Shown piece by piece: positions 1-5,220 of a DNA stretch of 6,852 nt. The position numbers were made by a program, and so were the translations under genes. Source of the DNA: an uncultured Ruminococcus sp. (GTDB lineage Bacteria > Bacillota > Clostridia > Oscillospirales > Ruminococcaceae). The notes beneath the pieces are model-generated. The model was given only the letters and a program-made list of their open reading frames with translations. It did not search any database and was not told the origin of the DNA. The stretch is taken from positions 1 to 6,852 of the forward strand of contig CACYBC010000196.1 in assembly GCA_902772615.1 (NCBI GenBank). Reading direction: 5' to 3'. Numbering within the stretch: position 1 is the first letter of the stretch; every line of letters starts with the position of its first letter.

Positions 1-2
1 CG

Positions 3-338
3 GCAGCCATACCGGGTCTTTTCATCGGCTGCATCCTCGGCAACCTTCTGGGCGGAGCCATAGTGCTGGACATCGTCTTCGGAAGCATAGCCACTCTCAT
101 CGGGGCTGTAGGCGGATACCTTCTGAGAAAGAACCGCTGGCTGGTCCCGATCCCCGCGGTCATATCCAACGGCATCATCGTGCCGATCATACTCAAGTAC
201 GGCTACGGACTGGACATGCCTCTCGCACTGATGATGCTCTATGTGACAGCAGGCGAGATCATAGGATGCTACATCCTCGGCGAGATACTGGCTTCCGTGC
301 TGATGAAGCAGGACAGGATCTTCAAAACAGAGGACTGA
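3..338 (+). CDS. queT: QueT-family queuosine-precursor transporter, 5'-truncated
   Basis: The frame is open from the left edge to a TGA at 336-338, giving the last 111 residues of a small, very hydrophobic membrane protein. The motif PGLFIGCILGNLLGGA, followed by DIVFGSIATLIGA, matches my memory of the QueT family, the proposed substrate-binding membrane subunit for importing queuosine precursors (preQ1/preQ0), often with an ECF energising module. At least three membrane segments are visible, separated by a basic LLRKNRW stretch, and the protein ends in a short charged tail. Family members are about 160-170 residues, so roughly 50-60 N-terminal residues and the start codon lie outside the window. 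The GTG at 63 is in frame but falls inside the conserved region, so I do not take it as the start. A preQ1 riboswitch, common upstream of this family, cannot be checked here. The gene is convergent with the phosphoribosyltransferase and is followed by two terminator hairpins. Confidence 0.8.
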   Translation, partial: AAIPGLFIGCILGNLLGGAIVLDIVFGSIATLIGAVGGYLLRKNRWLVPIPAVISNGIIVPIILKYGYGLDMPLALMMLYVTAGEIIGCYILGEILASVLMKQDRIFKTED

Positions 339-358
339 TCATTCTTAAAAAGATCGAA

Positions 359-393
359 GCCCTTCGGACATCAAAGTCCGGAGGGCTCTTTTC
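359..393 (+). terminator. Rho-independent terminator of the QueT gene
   Basis: An 11-bp stem (359-369 with 376-386, one G-T wobble) closes a 6-nt loop and is followed by TCTTTTC at 387-393. It starts 20 nt after the QueT stop codon, so it is well placed to end that transcript. The opposite strand also has a T-rich run beyond the stem (complement of 345-352), so it may act weakly in both directions. Confidence 0.85.
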
Positions 394-404
394 ATCTATA
401 AATA

Positions 405-440
405 ACCTCCCGGGCCGAAGTCCGGGAGGTCGTTGTTTTA
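405..440. terminator. Bidirectional terminator between convergent genes
   Basis: A 10-bp GC-rich stem (405-414 with 421-430, one wobble pair) closes the loop CCGAAG. On the plus strand it is followed by a T-rich stretch ending in TTTTA at 437-440. On the minus strand it is followed by TTATTTAT. It lies 25 nt beyond the stop codon of the phosphoribosyltransferase, whose transcript it probably ends, and is a second stop for leftward-originating QueT transcripts. Confidence 0.75.
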
Positions 441-455
441 AAAAAGGTCGGAATA

Positions 456-1031
456 TCACTCGATGTTTCCGGGAAGCGGGATCCAGTCAAGGGATACCAG
501 CGGTATGCCCTTGTACTGATCGCGGTGCTCACCTTCGAGCAGAGCGCATGCGATCACGCAGATCTCAACGCCGATCTTGCTGCACAGCTCCATCGCGGCG
601 TCTATGGTGCCGCCGGTGGAGACCACGTCGTCCATGAAACAGAGCTTCTTACCCTGGAAGCGGGCGTATTTCTCCTTGCCGATCCAGAGCTCCTGCTTGC
701 CGTGGGTGGTGATGGATGTCACTTCCACGCCGACGGGATCTATCATGAAGGACTTCTTGCTCTTCCTGAATTCAAGATACTCGTCGAAACCGAACTCGGT
801 GCAGGTGGCCTGCGTGAGTCCGCAGGACTTGGTCTGTACAGTGACGAAACCGTCGAAATCATAGGGGGCGAGCTTTTCCTTGAGCTGAGCCGCGGCTTCG
901 CGGTTCCAGCGCGCTTCGCCCGTCATATCGAACGAATAGATGTAGAAACCGCCGCCTATATCGAGAAGCGGGAGATCTACGGAGAAATCGGGGGACAGAT
1001 GTACCGTATACTTATCTGACCAGTTCTGCAT
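456..1031 (-). CDS. APRT-like purine phosphoribosyltransferase
   Basis: This 191-residue protein belongs to the type I phosphoribosyltransferase fold. Residues 130-142 (LCFMDDVVSTGGT) form the PRPP-binding loop, with the acidic pair D134-D135 and the TGG turn. An RKSKK stretch at 89-93 matches the position where adenine/xanthine phosphoribosyltransferases carry the conserved arginine-lysine before the flexible loop. Such enzymes join a free purine base to PRPP, giving the nucleoside monophosphate and pyrophosphate in the cytoplasm. The length is close to that of xanthine and adenine phosphoribosyltransferases (about 170-195). The first 50 residues do not look like a standard APRT, so the exact base (adenine, xanthine, hypoxanthine/guanine) is undetermined. 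The start ATG has AAGGAG 6 nt upstream, overlapping the permease stop codon, so the two genes are probably cotranscribed and translationally coupled. Four of five sampled arginine codons are CGC, as in the permease. Confidence 0.82.
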   Translation of the reverse strand: MQNWSDKYTVHLSPDFSVDLPLLDIGGGFYIYSFDMTGEARWNREAAAQLKEKLAPYDFDGFVTVQTKSCGLTQATCTEFGFDEYLEFRKSKKSFMIDPVGVEVTSITTHGKQELWIGKEKYARFQGKKLCFMDDVVSTGGTIDAAMELCSKIGVEICVIACALLEGEHRDQYKGIPLVSLDWIPLPGNIE

Positions 1032-1037
1032 CTGCTA

Positions 1038-1043
1038 CTCCTT
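1038..1043 (-). promoter_or_regulatory. Ribosome binding site of the phosphoribosyltransferase, overlapping the permease stop
   Basis: On the minus strand the sequence reads TAAGGAG, so the last two bases of the permease TAA stop (1042-1044) are also the first two bases of the AAGGAG ribosome binding site. A 6-nt spacer leads to the ATG at 1031. This geometry favours coupled translation and roughly fixed stoichiometry of the two proteins. Confidence 0.8.
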
Positions 1044-2193
1044 ATACGAGACCCACATAGTGTCCGAAGAAGCGGGTGAGAACACCGACGACCATTCCGA
1101 GGAACGGGTTCTGGGACCATGCGGTCACGCCCATTGCCATGTAGCCGGAGATGGGATTCTCGGATGCTGCGACCGCCTGGAGGTTCGGAGCAAAAGTGAG
1201 GGCGAATCCGATGACGAGCAGGAAGCCCGAGATGCTCTGCGCGGGCAGGTATTTGCCGAGGCGGCTGACGAGTCCGGTGAGGACGAGGATGCCGCAGACG
1301 AGCATGAATACGATACCGCAGGCGACAGGCCAGGGAGCGCCGGCTGTTCCGGAGATGATGGCTTCGATCGGAGGACCTCCGAAGAGGGCGCTGGGGATGT
1401 CAGCCAGGGAGTTGATGATGGACAGGTGGTCATAGTTCTGTGACATGCCCGCGATGGAAGCGGTGATGCCTCCGAAGGAGATGTTGGCGCCAATATTCAG
1501 CATGACGATGCTGAGGGCTCCGAGTATGACCTGGAGGTTGATCGTGGGTTTGATGAACTTGAAGTCAGCCCAGTACTCTTTCTTCCAGAATCTCCACTCC
1601 GTGCTGCTCTCCATGGCTTCGCGGCCTTCTTCCACGACAGTGCTCATATCGACGCGGCGCTTCTGCAGGAACAGGAAATCGAGCGTTGAGAGAACGACTG
1701 ACACGAAGATGGTCCATACGACGCTGTTGGAGTTGCCGGTGGTGACGCAGATCGCGTATGTGACGATAGCGGATATGACCGAGACGATGGTGATGCGCTT
1801 CTCCTGACCGAACATGTCCCAGGACACTCCGGCGAGGATGAGGCCGACACCGGACATCATGCCGGATACGACTGCGGGACCTGCGAAGTCGGCGATCTTG
1901 GAGACGCCGCCGCAGAGGCCGAGGATGGTCATGATGCATGTGGCCATGAGGATGGAGCTGATGTTGTTGCGCAGGTTCTTCTTGACGCTGGCAACGGTGA
2001 TCGTTTCAGCCTGGCCGGAGATGGGCGTGACGGAGCCGGTGATAAGGTTGCCGATAGCTCCGATGAGGTACGCGAAACCGGTGGGCTTAAGAGCGAATCC
2101 GCGTGTCTGCGCATAGAGCAGCTGCGGGACGCCGTTGATGATGACGGCGATTACGGCCAGTACGAACGGGCCGATCTGACTAAGAAAACCCAT
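1042..2193 (-). CDS. NCS2-type nucleobase permease
   Basis: This is a 383-residue polytopic membrane protein. I place hydrophobic segments at about residues 6-25, 38-55, 80-95, 104-125, 133-150, 158-175, 220-240, 262-282, 285-308, 319-337 and 360-380. A charged loop (about 177-215) divides an N-terminal and a C-terminal half. Conserved-looking polar stretches in membrane regions are TPISGQAETITV (56-67), FAGPAVVSGMMSG (103-115) and GGPPIEAIISGTAGAPWP (272-289), which recall the xanthine/uracil (NCS2, COG2252-like) permeases. These are proton-coupled importers of free nucleobases. It is shorter than many NCS2 members (about 430-450). The start at 2193 has AGGAGG with a 6-nt spacer. The frame stays open to a TTG at 2283, but that extension would cover the ribosome binding site and promoter and is rejected. 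The phosphoribosyltransferase downstream supports a purine substrate; the specific base is unknown. Arginine is almost always CGC here. Confidence 0.8.
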   Translation of the reverse strand: MGFLSQIGPFVLAVIAVIINGVPQLLYAQTRGFALKPTGFAYLIGAIGNLITGSVTPISGQAETITVASVKKNLRNNISSILMATCIMTILGLCGGVSKIADFAGPAVVSGMMSGVGLILAGVSWDMFGQEKRITIVSVISAIVTYAICVTTGNSNSVVWTIFVSVVLSTLDFLFLQKRRVDMSTVVEEGREAMESSTEWRFWKKEYWADFKFIKPTINLQVILGALSIVMLNIGANISFGGITASIAGMSQNYDHLSIINSLADIPSALFGGPPIEAIISGTAGAPWPVACGIVFMLVCGILVLTGLVSRLGKYLPAQSISGFLLVIGFALTFAPNLQAVAASENPISGYMAMGVTAWSQNPFLGMVVGVLTRFFGHYVGLV

Positions 2194-2199
2194 TGAAAA

Positions 2200-2205
2200 C
2201 CTCCT
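2200..2205 (-). promoter_or_regulatory. Ribosome binding site fixing the permease start
   Basis: A perfect AGGAGG on the minus strand lies 6 nt before the ATG at 2193. It decides between this start and the longer in-frame extension to 2283, which has no such site. Confidence 0.85.
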
Positions 2206-2230
2206 GTTATTAAAGGGTGGATTTAACTCT

Positions 2231-2259
2231 ATTTTGCTTTTCCCGAAATGCTCTGTCAA
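2231..2259 (-). promoter_or_regulatory. Sigma70-type promoter of the permease-phosphoribosyltransferase operon
   Basis: On the minus strand a consensus -35 TTGACA (2259-2254) is separated by exactly 17 nt from CAAAAT (2236-2231), a 4-of-6 match to the -10 consensus. Transcription would start near 2224, leaving a leader of only about 30 nt. That leaves no room for a purine riboswitch, and none of the conserved purine-riboswitch loops is visible. Regulation, if any, would act at initiation. Confidence 0.7.
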
Positions 2260-2264
2260 TGAAT

Positions 2265-2281
2265 CCGGAACGCCCCGGAAC
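2265..2281. repeat. Tandem CCGGAAC direct repeat upstream of the permease -35
   Basis: CCGGAAC occurs at 2265-2271 and again at 2275-2281 on the plus strand, a period of 10 bp, about one helical turn. It starts 6 bp upstream of the -35 hexamer. The same stretch also contains the inverted repeat TCCGG/CCGGA (2264-2268, 2275-2279). Its position suits a regulator-binding site, but no regulator is encoded in the window. Confidence 0.4.
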
Positions 2282-2352
2282 AAAGTTGTAGGATTGAACA
2301 GTTAACGCCGTTTTGTCGGTTATTTATTTATCCATTTTTTAACACTTTGTTC
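2278..2352. repeat. Nine-bp perfect inverted repeat pair upstream of the permease promoter
   Basis: GAACAAAGT (2278-2286) and its exact reverse complement ACTTTGTTC (2344-2352) flank 57 bp of largely AT-rich DNA containing GTTAAC and TTATTTATTTA. The left arm overlaps the second CCGGAAC copy. The arrangement could be paired operators or chance; nothing in the region looks like a gene. Confidence 0.35.
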
Positions 2353-2377
2353 ACATCTGCGGCGTGTGATACGAGGA

Positions 2378-2419
2378 ACAGAAAAGAAAGGACCCGCTGT
2401 CCGAAAGATCAGCGGGTCC
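2378..2419 (-). terminator. Rho-independent terminator of the nucleoside hydrolase unit
   Basis: A perfect 10-bp stem (2390-2399 with 2410-2419, GGACCCGCTG) closes a 10-nt loop. On the minus strand it is followed by TTTCTTTTCTGT. It starts 20 nt after the hydrolase stop codon and separates the acyltransferase-hydrolase unit from the permease promoter, so the two co-directional groups are probably distinct transcription units. Confidence 0.88.
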
Positions 2420-2439
2420 GTTTCAAATACCATTATGAA

Positions 2440-3513
2440 TCATTCCTCTACGCGGTCCAGATACTCATCGAAGTAGTCTTCCGCTTTCACTTCCGTGACG
2501 AGAGTCACATTGAAATCTCCGTCAGCCTTGGCCACGTCATAGGTGAATCCCTCCCTGTAGAAGATCACCTGTCCGTAGGTCTCGCCGGGATCCGTGATGC
2601 AGCTGGCGTGGCACTGCACTGTGGACTCGATGAAATCGGGATCGATGGCGCACATCATTGCCAGAGCGTCGCAGTTCATGACCGCGCCTGCGGAACCGTT
2701 GGAGGCGTAGAACTGCCTGATCCTGGAGAAGGAATCGGTGACGAACTCGCCGATCTCTCCGCTCATGAGAAGCTCTCCGAACTGCTTGTCGGTCCACATG
2801 GCTTCTCCGCCGCAGACATCCAGTCCTATGACTGTGACCGGGCAGCCGGAATCCAGCATCCTCTTGTAAGCCGGAGCGTCGGAGTAGACGTTGAACTCAG
2901 CAACGGGGGAGGCGTTTCCGGGTCCGAGGCCTGCGCTTCCCATGGACCAGATCATCTTTACCTGCTTCATGGCTTCGGGATCCCTGTCCATCGCCTTGGC
3001 GATGTTGGTGGCAGGCCCGAGGGAGATGATCTCCACCTCTCCGGGATATTCCTTCACGGTCTGCAGGATGAAGTCGACTGCATCGGTCTCCTCCGCCTGT
3101 CCGAGCGGATGTATCAGTTCCATGTCGCCCATGCCGTCCTCACCGAACACGCTGAAGGCTTCTATGGCCTGACCGCCGTATCTCTCGTCGGAGCCCTTGT
3201 ATACCTTAGCGTAGGAACCCGCGATCTCCAGAGCCATGAGGGCGTTCTTCGTGGCCTGTTCGATGCCCACGTTACCCGCAAGGACGGTAACACCGAGGAT
3301 ATCCAGTTCGCTGCTCTTCGCTGCGAGGATCAGGGCGGAAGCGTCATCCGCTCCGGTATCGGTGTCGATTATTACCTTTTTGGGCTTAGTCTCCGGCGCC
3401 TTCTTTCTGTTTTGGCCCAGCCTGTTCGCCACAGCTGCGGTGACGCCCAGCGCAGCCGCGAGGATGGCGAGAGAGCCGGCTTTTTTGATGTTGCTGATGT
3501 TCTTGAAATCCAT
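2440..3513 (-). CDS. Nucleoside hydrolase with N-terminal membrane or export segment
   Basis: This 357-residue protein of the inosine-uridine nucleoside hydrolase fold splits the N-glycosidic bond of ribonucleosides into base and ribose, using a bound calcium ion. The calcium/ribose motif DTDTGADD at 50-57 corresponds to the family DxDPGxDD, with T53 replacing the usual proline. GPATN is at 166-170, GN at 199-200, EFN at 206-208 and GLDV at 230-233. C281-D282 stands where most inosine-uridine enzymes have the catalytic His-Asp pair, so the leaving-group histidine is replaced by cysteine while the calcium-binding Asp is kept. Residues 12-29 are hydrophobic after K10-K11 and end in AVA before N30, a possible signal-peptidase I site. 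Cytoplasmic relatives start near the DxD motif, so about 40 residues are extra. The basic stretch after the segment (R31 to K46) makes topology uncertain. The start has AGGAGG 5 nt upstream. Specificity is unknown. AGG/AGA predominates for arginine. Confidence 0.88.
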   Translation of the reverse strand: MDFKNISNIKKAGSLAILAAALGVTAAVANRLGQNRKKAPETKPKKVIIDTDTGADDASALILAAKSSELDILGVTVLAGNVGIEQATKNALMALEIAGSYAKVYKGSDERYGGQAIEAFSVFGEDGMGDMELIHPLGQAEETDAVDFILQTVKEYPGEVEIISLGPATNIAKAMDRDPEAMKQVKMIWSMGSAGLGPGNASPVAEFNVYSDAPAYKRMLDSGCPVTVIGLDVCGGEAMWTDKQFGELLMSGEIGEFVTDSFSRIRQFYASNGSAGAVMNCDALAMMCAIDPDFIESTVQCHASCITDPGETYGQVIFYREGFTYDVAKADGDFNVTLVTEVKAEDYFDEYLDRVEE

Positions 3514-3518
3514 TTGGA

Positions 3519-3524
3519 CCTCCT
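3519..3524 (-). promoter_or_regulatory. Ribosome binding site fixing the nucleoside hydrolase start
   Basis: A perfect AGGAGG on the minus strand with a 5-nt spacer to the ATG at 3513 lies in the 19-nt gap after the acyltransferase stop. It supports the start that includes the hydrophobic N-terminal segment, which is therefore part of the protein. Confidence 0.85.
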
Positions 3525-3532
3525 TTTATATG

Positions 3533-4405
3533 TCAGAACAGTGTGTTTGCAAGATATGCTTTTTCTATCCTTCTAAGGAAGGTGAAGTCGAATTCTCTGT
3601 CTCTCCCGGCGGTGAGCTTCGCCACCTCCTCGGAGGAGAAGGGCTCGCATGGTATGAATCTGTATCTCCTGAAGAGGTTCAGCTCCCTGTTGGCGAGAAC
3701 GGGGGAGATGACCGCCACCGGTATGAAGGTGGCCTTCCTTCCTCCCTTCATGACGAGGTGAGCCACGACAGTCATGGAAGGGTGCACATAGTCGCCGATG
3801 ATCTCCTTCTGCCTGGTGGCGGAAGGCGCCACGAATATGGCACCGTTCTTCTGGGCTATGGACTTGATCTCCCTTATGTATCTTCTGTCGAAGACCATCC
3901 TCAGGAACTCGATGTCGTCCAGTTTCTCCTGATCCCCCTCGAATCTCCTGTTGAGCTTCTCCTCGGTGGCGGGAGTCATCATGGGGGTGATGTGTATGCC
4001 GAGCCTGTTGAGCTCAGGGATTATCCCCACTATGGACTCGTACCAGGGAAGATTGACGGGGAACAGGAACTCCCTGTCGGGATAGCTGTCCAGTCCTATG
4101 TAAAGGAGCCTGCAGACCTCTCCGAGAGAGGGGTGGTTGAAGCCCACCACGACCGTGCCATCATACTGCGGGAGTGGCGCGGCCATGGATGACGGCGCTA
4201 CGCAGCGTATCATTTTTGAGGCTCTCTTCCGCAGGCTCTCATCGCTCTTGTTCCTGCAGATCAGCCTGATGAAGAAAGAGCATAGGCTGCCCACGCGGTC
4301 CATCTCTCTTCTGAGGTCCCCGGCGCCAAGCTCTTCCAGTATGGATATCTTTCCGGAATCCAGAAGCTCGCAGAGCTCCTGGCCCTTGTAATCTTTAATC
4401 TTCAT
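3533..4405 (-). CDS. Divergent PlsC-like acyltransferase (LPLAT superfamily)
   Basis: This 290-residue protein resembles 1-acylglycerol-3-phosphate acyltransferases, which move a fatty acyl group to a lysophospholipid at the inner membrane face. Residues 84-96 (TVVVGFNHPSLGE) fit the NHx4D catalytic motif with N90-H91, but E96 replaces Asp. Residues 191-199 (FVAPSATRQ) lie where FPEGTRS is expected: T197-R198 are kept, while the Glu and Gly are Ser and Ala. FIPVAVI (227-233) matches the closing VPV-type motif. There is no long membrane helix; one short hydrophobic stretch lies near 40-50. The first 80 residues are not recognised. The changed phosphate-binding motif means the acceptor may not be an ordinary lysophosphatidate, or activity may be altered. 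The start ATG has AAGGA 5 nt upstream and a good promoter beyond. It is first in a two-gene operon with the nucleoside hydrolase. The family call rests on short motifs read by eye. Confidence 0.55.
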   Translation of the reverse strand: MKIKDYKGQELCELLDSGKISILEELGAGDLRREMDRVGSLCSFFIRLICRNKSDESLRKRASKMIRCVAPSSMAAPLPQYDGTVVVGFNHPSLGEVCRLLYIGLDSYPDREFLFPVNLPWYESIVGIIPELNRLGIHITPMMTPATEEKLNRRFEGDQEKLDDIEFLRMVFDRRYIREIKSIAQKNGAIFVAPSATRQKEIIGDYVHPSMTVVAHLVMKGGRKATFIPVAVISPVLANRELNLFRRYRFIPCEPFSSEEVAKLTAGRDREFDFTFLRRIEKAYLANTLF

Positions 4406-4438
4406 TAGAATCCTTATGTCCTGTCATGCGCTGAATCC

Positions 4439-4467
4439 ATTATTACTTCACCCAAAATAAAGGTCAA
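4439..4467 (-). promoter_or_regulatory. Sigma70-type promoter of the acyltransferase-hydrolase operon
   Basis: On the minus strand TTGACC (4467-4462, 5 of 6 to the -35 consensus) is followed after exactly 17 nt by AATAAT (4444-4439, 5 of 6 to the -10 consensus). Transcription would begin near 4432, giving a leader of about 27 nt before the ATG at 4405. Confidence 0.75.
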
Positions 4468-4514
4468 GTGTTTTTATAATAACGATTTGTTCTCCGCTTG
4501 AGCTTTCAATCGGA

Positions 4515-4520
4515 TATAAT
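4515..4520 (+). promoter_or_regulatory. -10 element for the eda-beta-galactosidase operon
   Basis: A perfect TATAAT lies 27 bp before the eda start codon. No good -35 sits 16-18 bp upstream: TTGTTC at 4487-4492 is 22 bp away and TTGAGC at 4498-4503 is 11 bp away. A partial palindrome TTGA-N4-TCAA (4498-4509) lies just upstream. The weak -35 would fit a promoter that needs an activator, as is common for sugar-catabolism genes. A second TATAAT at 4475-4480 is also present without a clear -35. Confidence 0.5.
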
Positions 4521-4532
4521 AGACTCAGACAG

Positions 4533-4539
4533 AAGGGAG
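4533..4539 (+). promoter_or_regulatory. Ribosome binding site fixing the eda start
   Basis: AAGGGAG lies 7 nt before the ATG at 4547. A TTG two codons upstream (4541) is in frame, but only 1 nt from the site, too close for initiation, so ATG 4547 is chosen. Confidence 0.75.
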
Positions 4540-4546
4540 TTTGCAC

Positions 4547-5185
4547 ATGGATAATATCTTTGAAAAGATAAGGAAAACGGGCATAGTGCCCGTAGTGGTG
4601 ATAGAGGACGCCGCGGCAGCCGCGGCTCTGTCCGACGCGCTGTGCGAGGGAGGTCTTCCCGCGGCGGAAGTCACGTTCCGCACCGCGGCGGCCGCTGAAG
4701 CCATCAGCATAATGAAGCAGCGCCATCCCGGGATGCTCATAGGAGCCGGCACCGTACTCAACGGAGTGCAGGCCGACAGGGCGGTCCAGGCAGGCGCGGA
4801 GTTCATAGTCTCTCCCGGGATCAATCCCGGCACAGTTAGACACTGCCAGCAGATCGGGATAACTGTCATACCCGGGACCCAGACGCCAAGCGACATGGAG
4901 CTTGCGGTGGAGATGGGGCTTGACACCGTCAAATTCTTCCCGGCGGAGCTCTCCGGCGGCCTCGCCATGATAAAGGCGTGCGCCGAGCCCTTCACGGGTC
5001 TGAGCTTCATGCCGTCAGGAGGCATAAACGCGTCCAACGCCGGGGACTATCTCGCATACGGCAGGATCATTGCCGTCGGAGGAAGCTGGATGGTAAAGAA
5101 GGAACTTATCTCCGCGGGAGATTTCGATACGATCAGGGATCTCGCCTCGGAAGCGGCGCAGCTGGTAAGGAAGATAAGAGGCTGA
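4547..5185 (+). CDS. eda: KDPG/KHG aldolase (2-dehydro-3-deoxy-6-phosphogluconate aldolase)
   Basis: This 212-residue class I aldolase has the usual length and motif order of Eda. It cleaves 2-keto-3-deoxy-6-phosphogluconate to pyruvate and glyceraldehyde 3-phosphate in the cytoplasm, and many members also act on 4-hydroxy-2-oxoglutarate. AEVTFRT (40-46) supplies the catalytic general-acid/base glutamate E41 and the phosphate/substrate-contacting R45. GAGTV is at 66-70, SPGINP at 89-94, IPGTQTPS at 108-115, and VKFFPAE at 128-134 with the Schiff-base lysine K129. PSGGI at 156-160 is the phosphate-binding turn, with Ser for the commoner Thr. The EVTFRT form fits KDPG aldolases better than the EIPLNS form of 2-dehydro-3-deoxy-6-phosphogalactonate aldolase (DgoA), so I favour the gluconate-type substrate. 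A run of alanines at 22-27 is ordinary helix sequence. It is the first gene of the plus-strand unit, 35 nt before the beta-galactosidase. Confidence 0.9.
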   Translation: MDNIFEKIRKTGIVPVVVIEDAAAAAALSDALCEGGLPAAEVTFRTAAAAEAISIMKQRHPGMLIGAGTVLNGVQADRAVQAGAEFIVSPGINPGTVRHCQQIGITVIPGTQTPSDMELAVEMGLDTVKFFPAELSGGLAMIKACAEPFTGLSFMPSGGINASNAGDYLAYGRIIAVGGSWMVKKELISAGDFDTIRDLASEAAQLVRKIRG

Positions 5186-5220
5186 TACGATAAACAAATC
5201 AACTGAAAGGACCGACTGAA

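Noticed and set aside
63..338. QueT gene starting at the GTG at 63
   Set aside because: The upstream in-frame sequence is open to the window edge and carries the conserved PGLFIGCILGNLLGG motif, so the GTG is internal.
266..637. Plus-strand open frame from the end of queT into the phosphoribosyltransferase region
   Set aside because: It passes through both terminator hairpins, is antisense to the transferase, and its product is an arginine-rich low-complexity sequence typical of chance.
2194..2230. Purine riboswitch in the permease leader
   Set aside because: The predicted leader is about 30 nt, far too short, and no conserved purine-aptamer loops are visible further upstream.
2194..2283. 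30-residue N-terminal extension of the permease starting at a TTG
   Set aside because: It would translate the AGGAGG site and the promoter, and the added residues are polar and not membrane-like.
2299..2325. Possible hairpin around GTTAAC upstream of the permease
   Set aside because: The stem needs a two-base bulge, is only about six pairs long, and lies upstream of the predicted transcription start.
2347..3576. Long plus-strand open frame (409 codons) antisense to the nucleoside hydrolase
   Set aside because: It covers the hydrolase gene on the opposite strand, its product has no recognisable motifs and is rich in His, Asp and Gly in a way typical of antisense shadows, and it runs through the terminator hairpin. 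The hydrolase has clear family motifs and a ribosome binding site.
3236..4192. Plus-strand open frame (318 codons) across the hydrolase and acyltransferase genes
   Set aside because: It is antisense to two genes with good starts and ribosome binding sites and shows no domain of its own.
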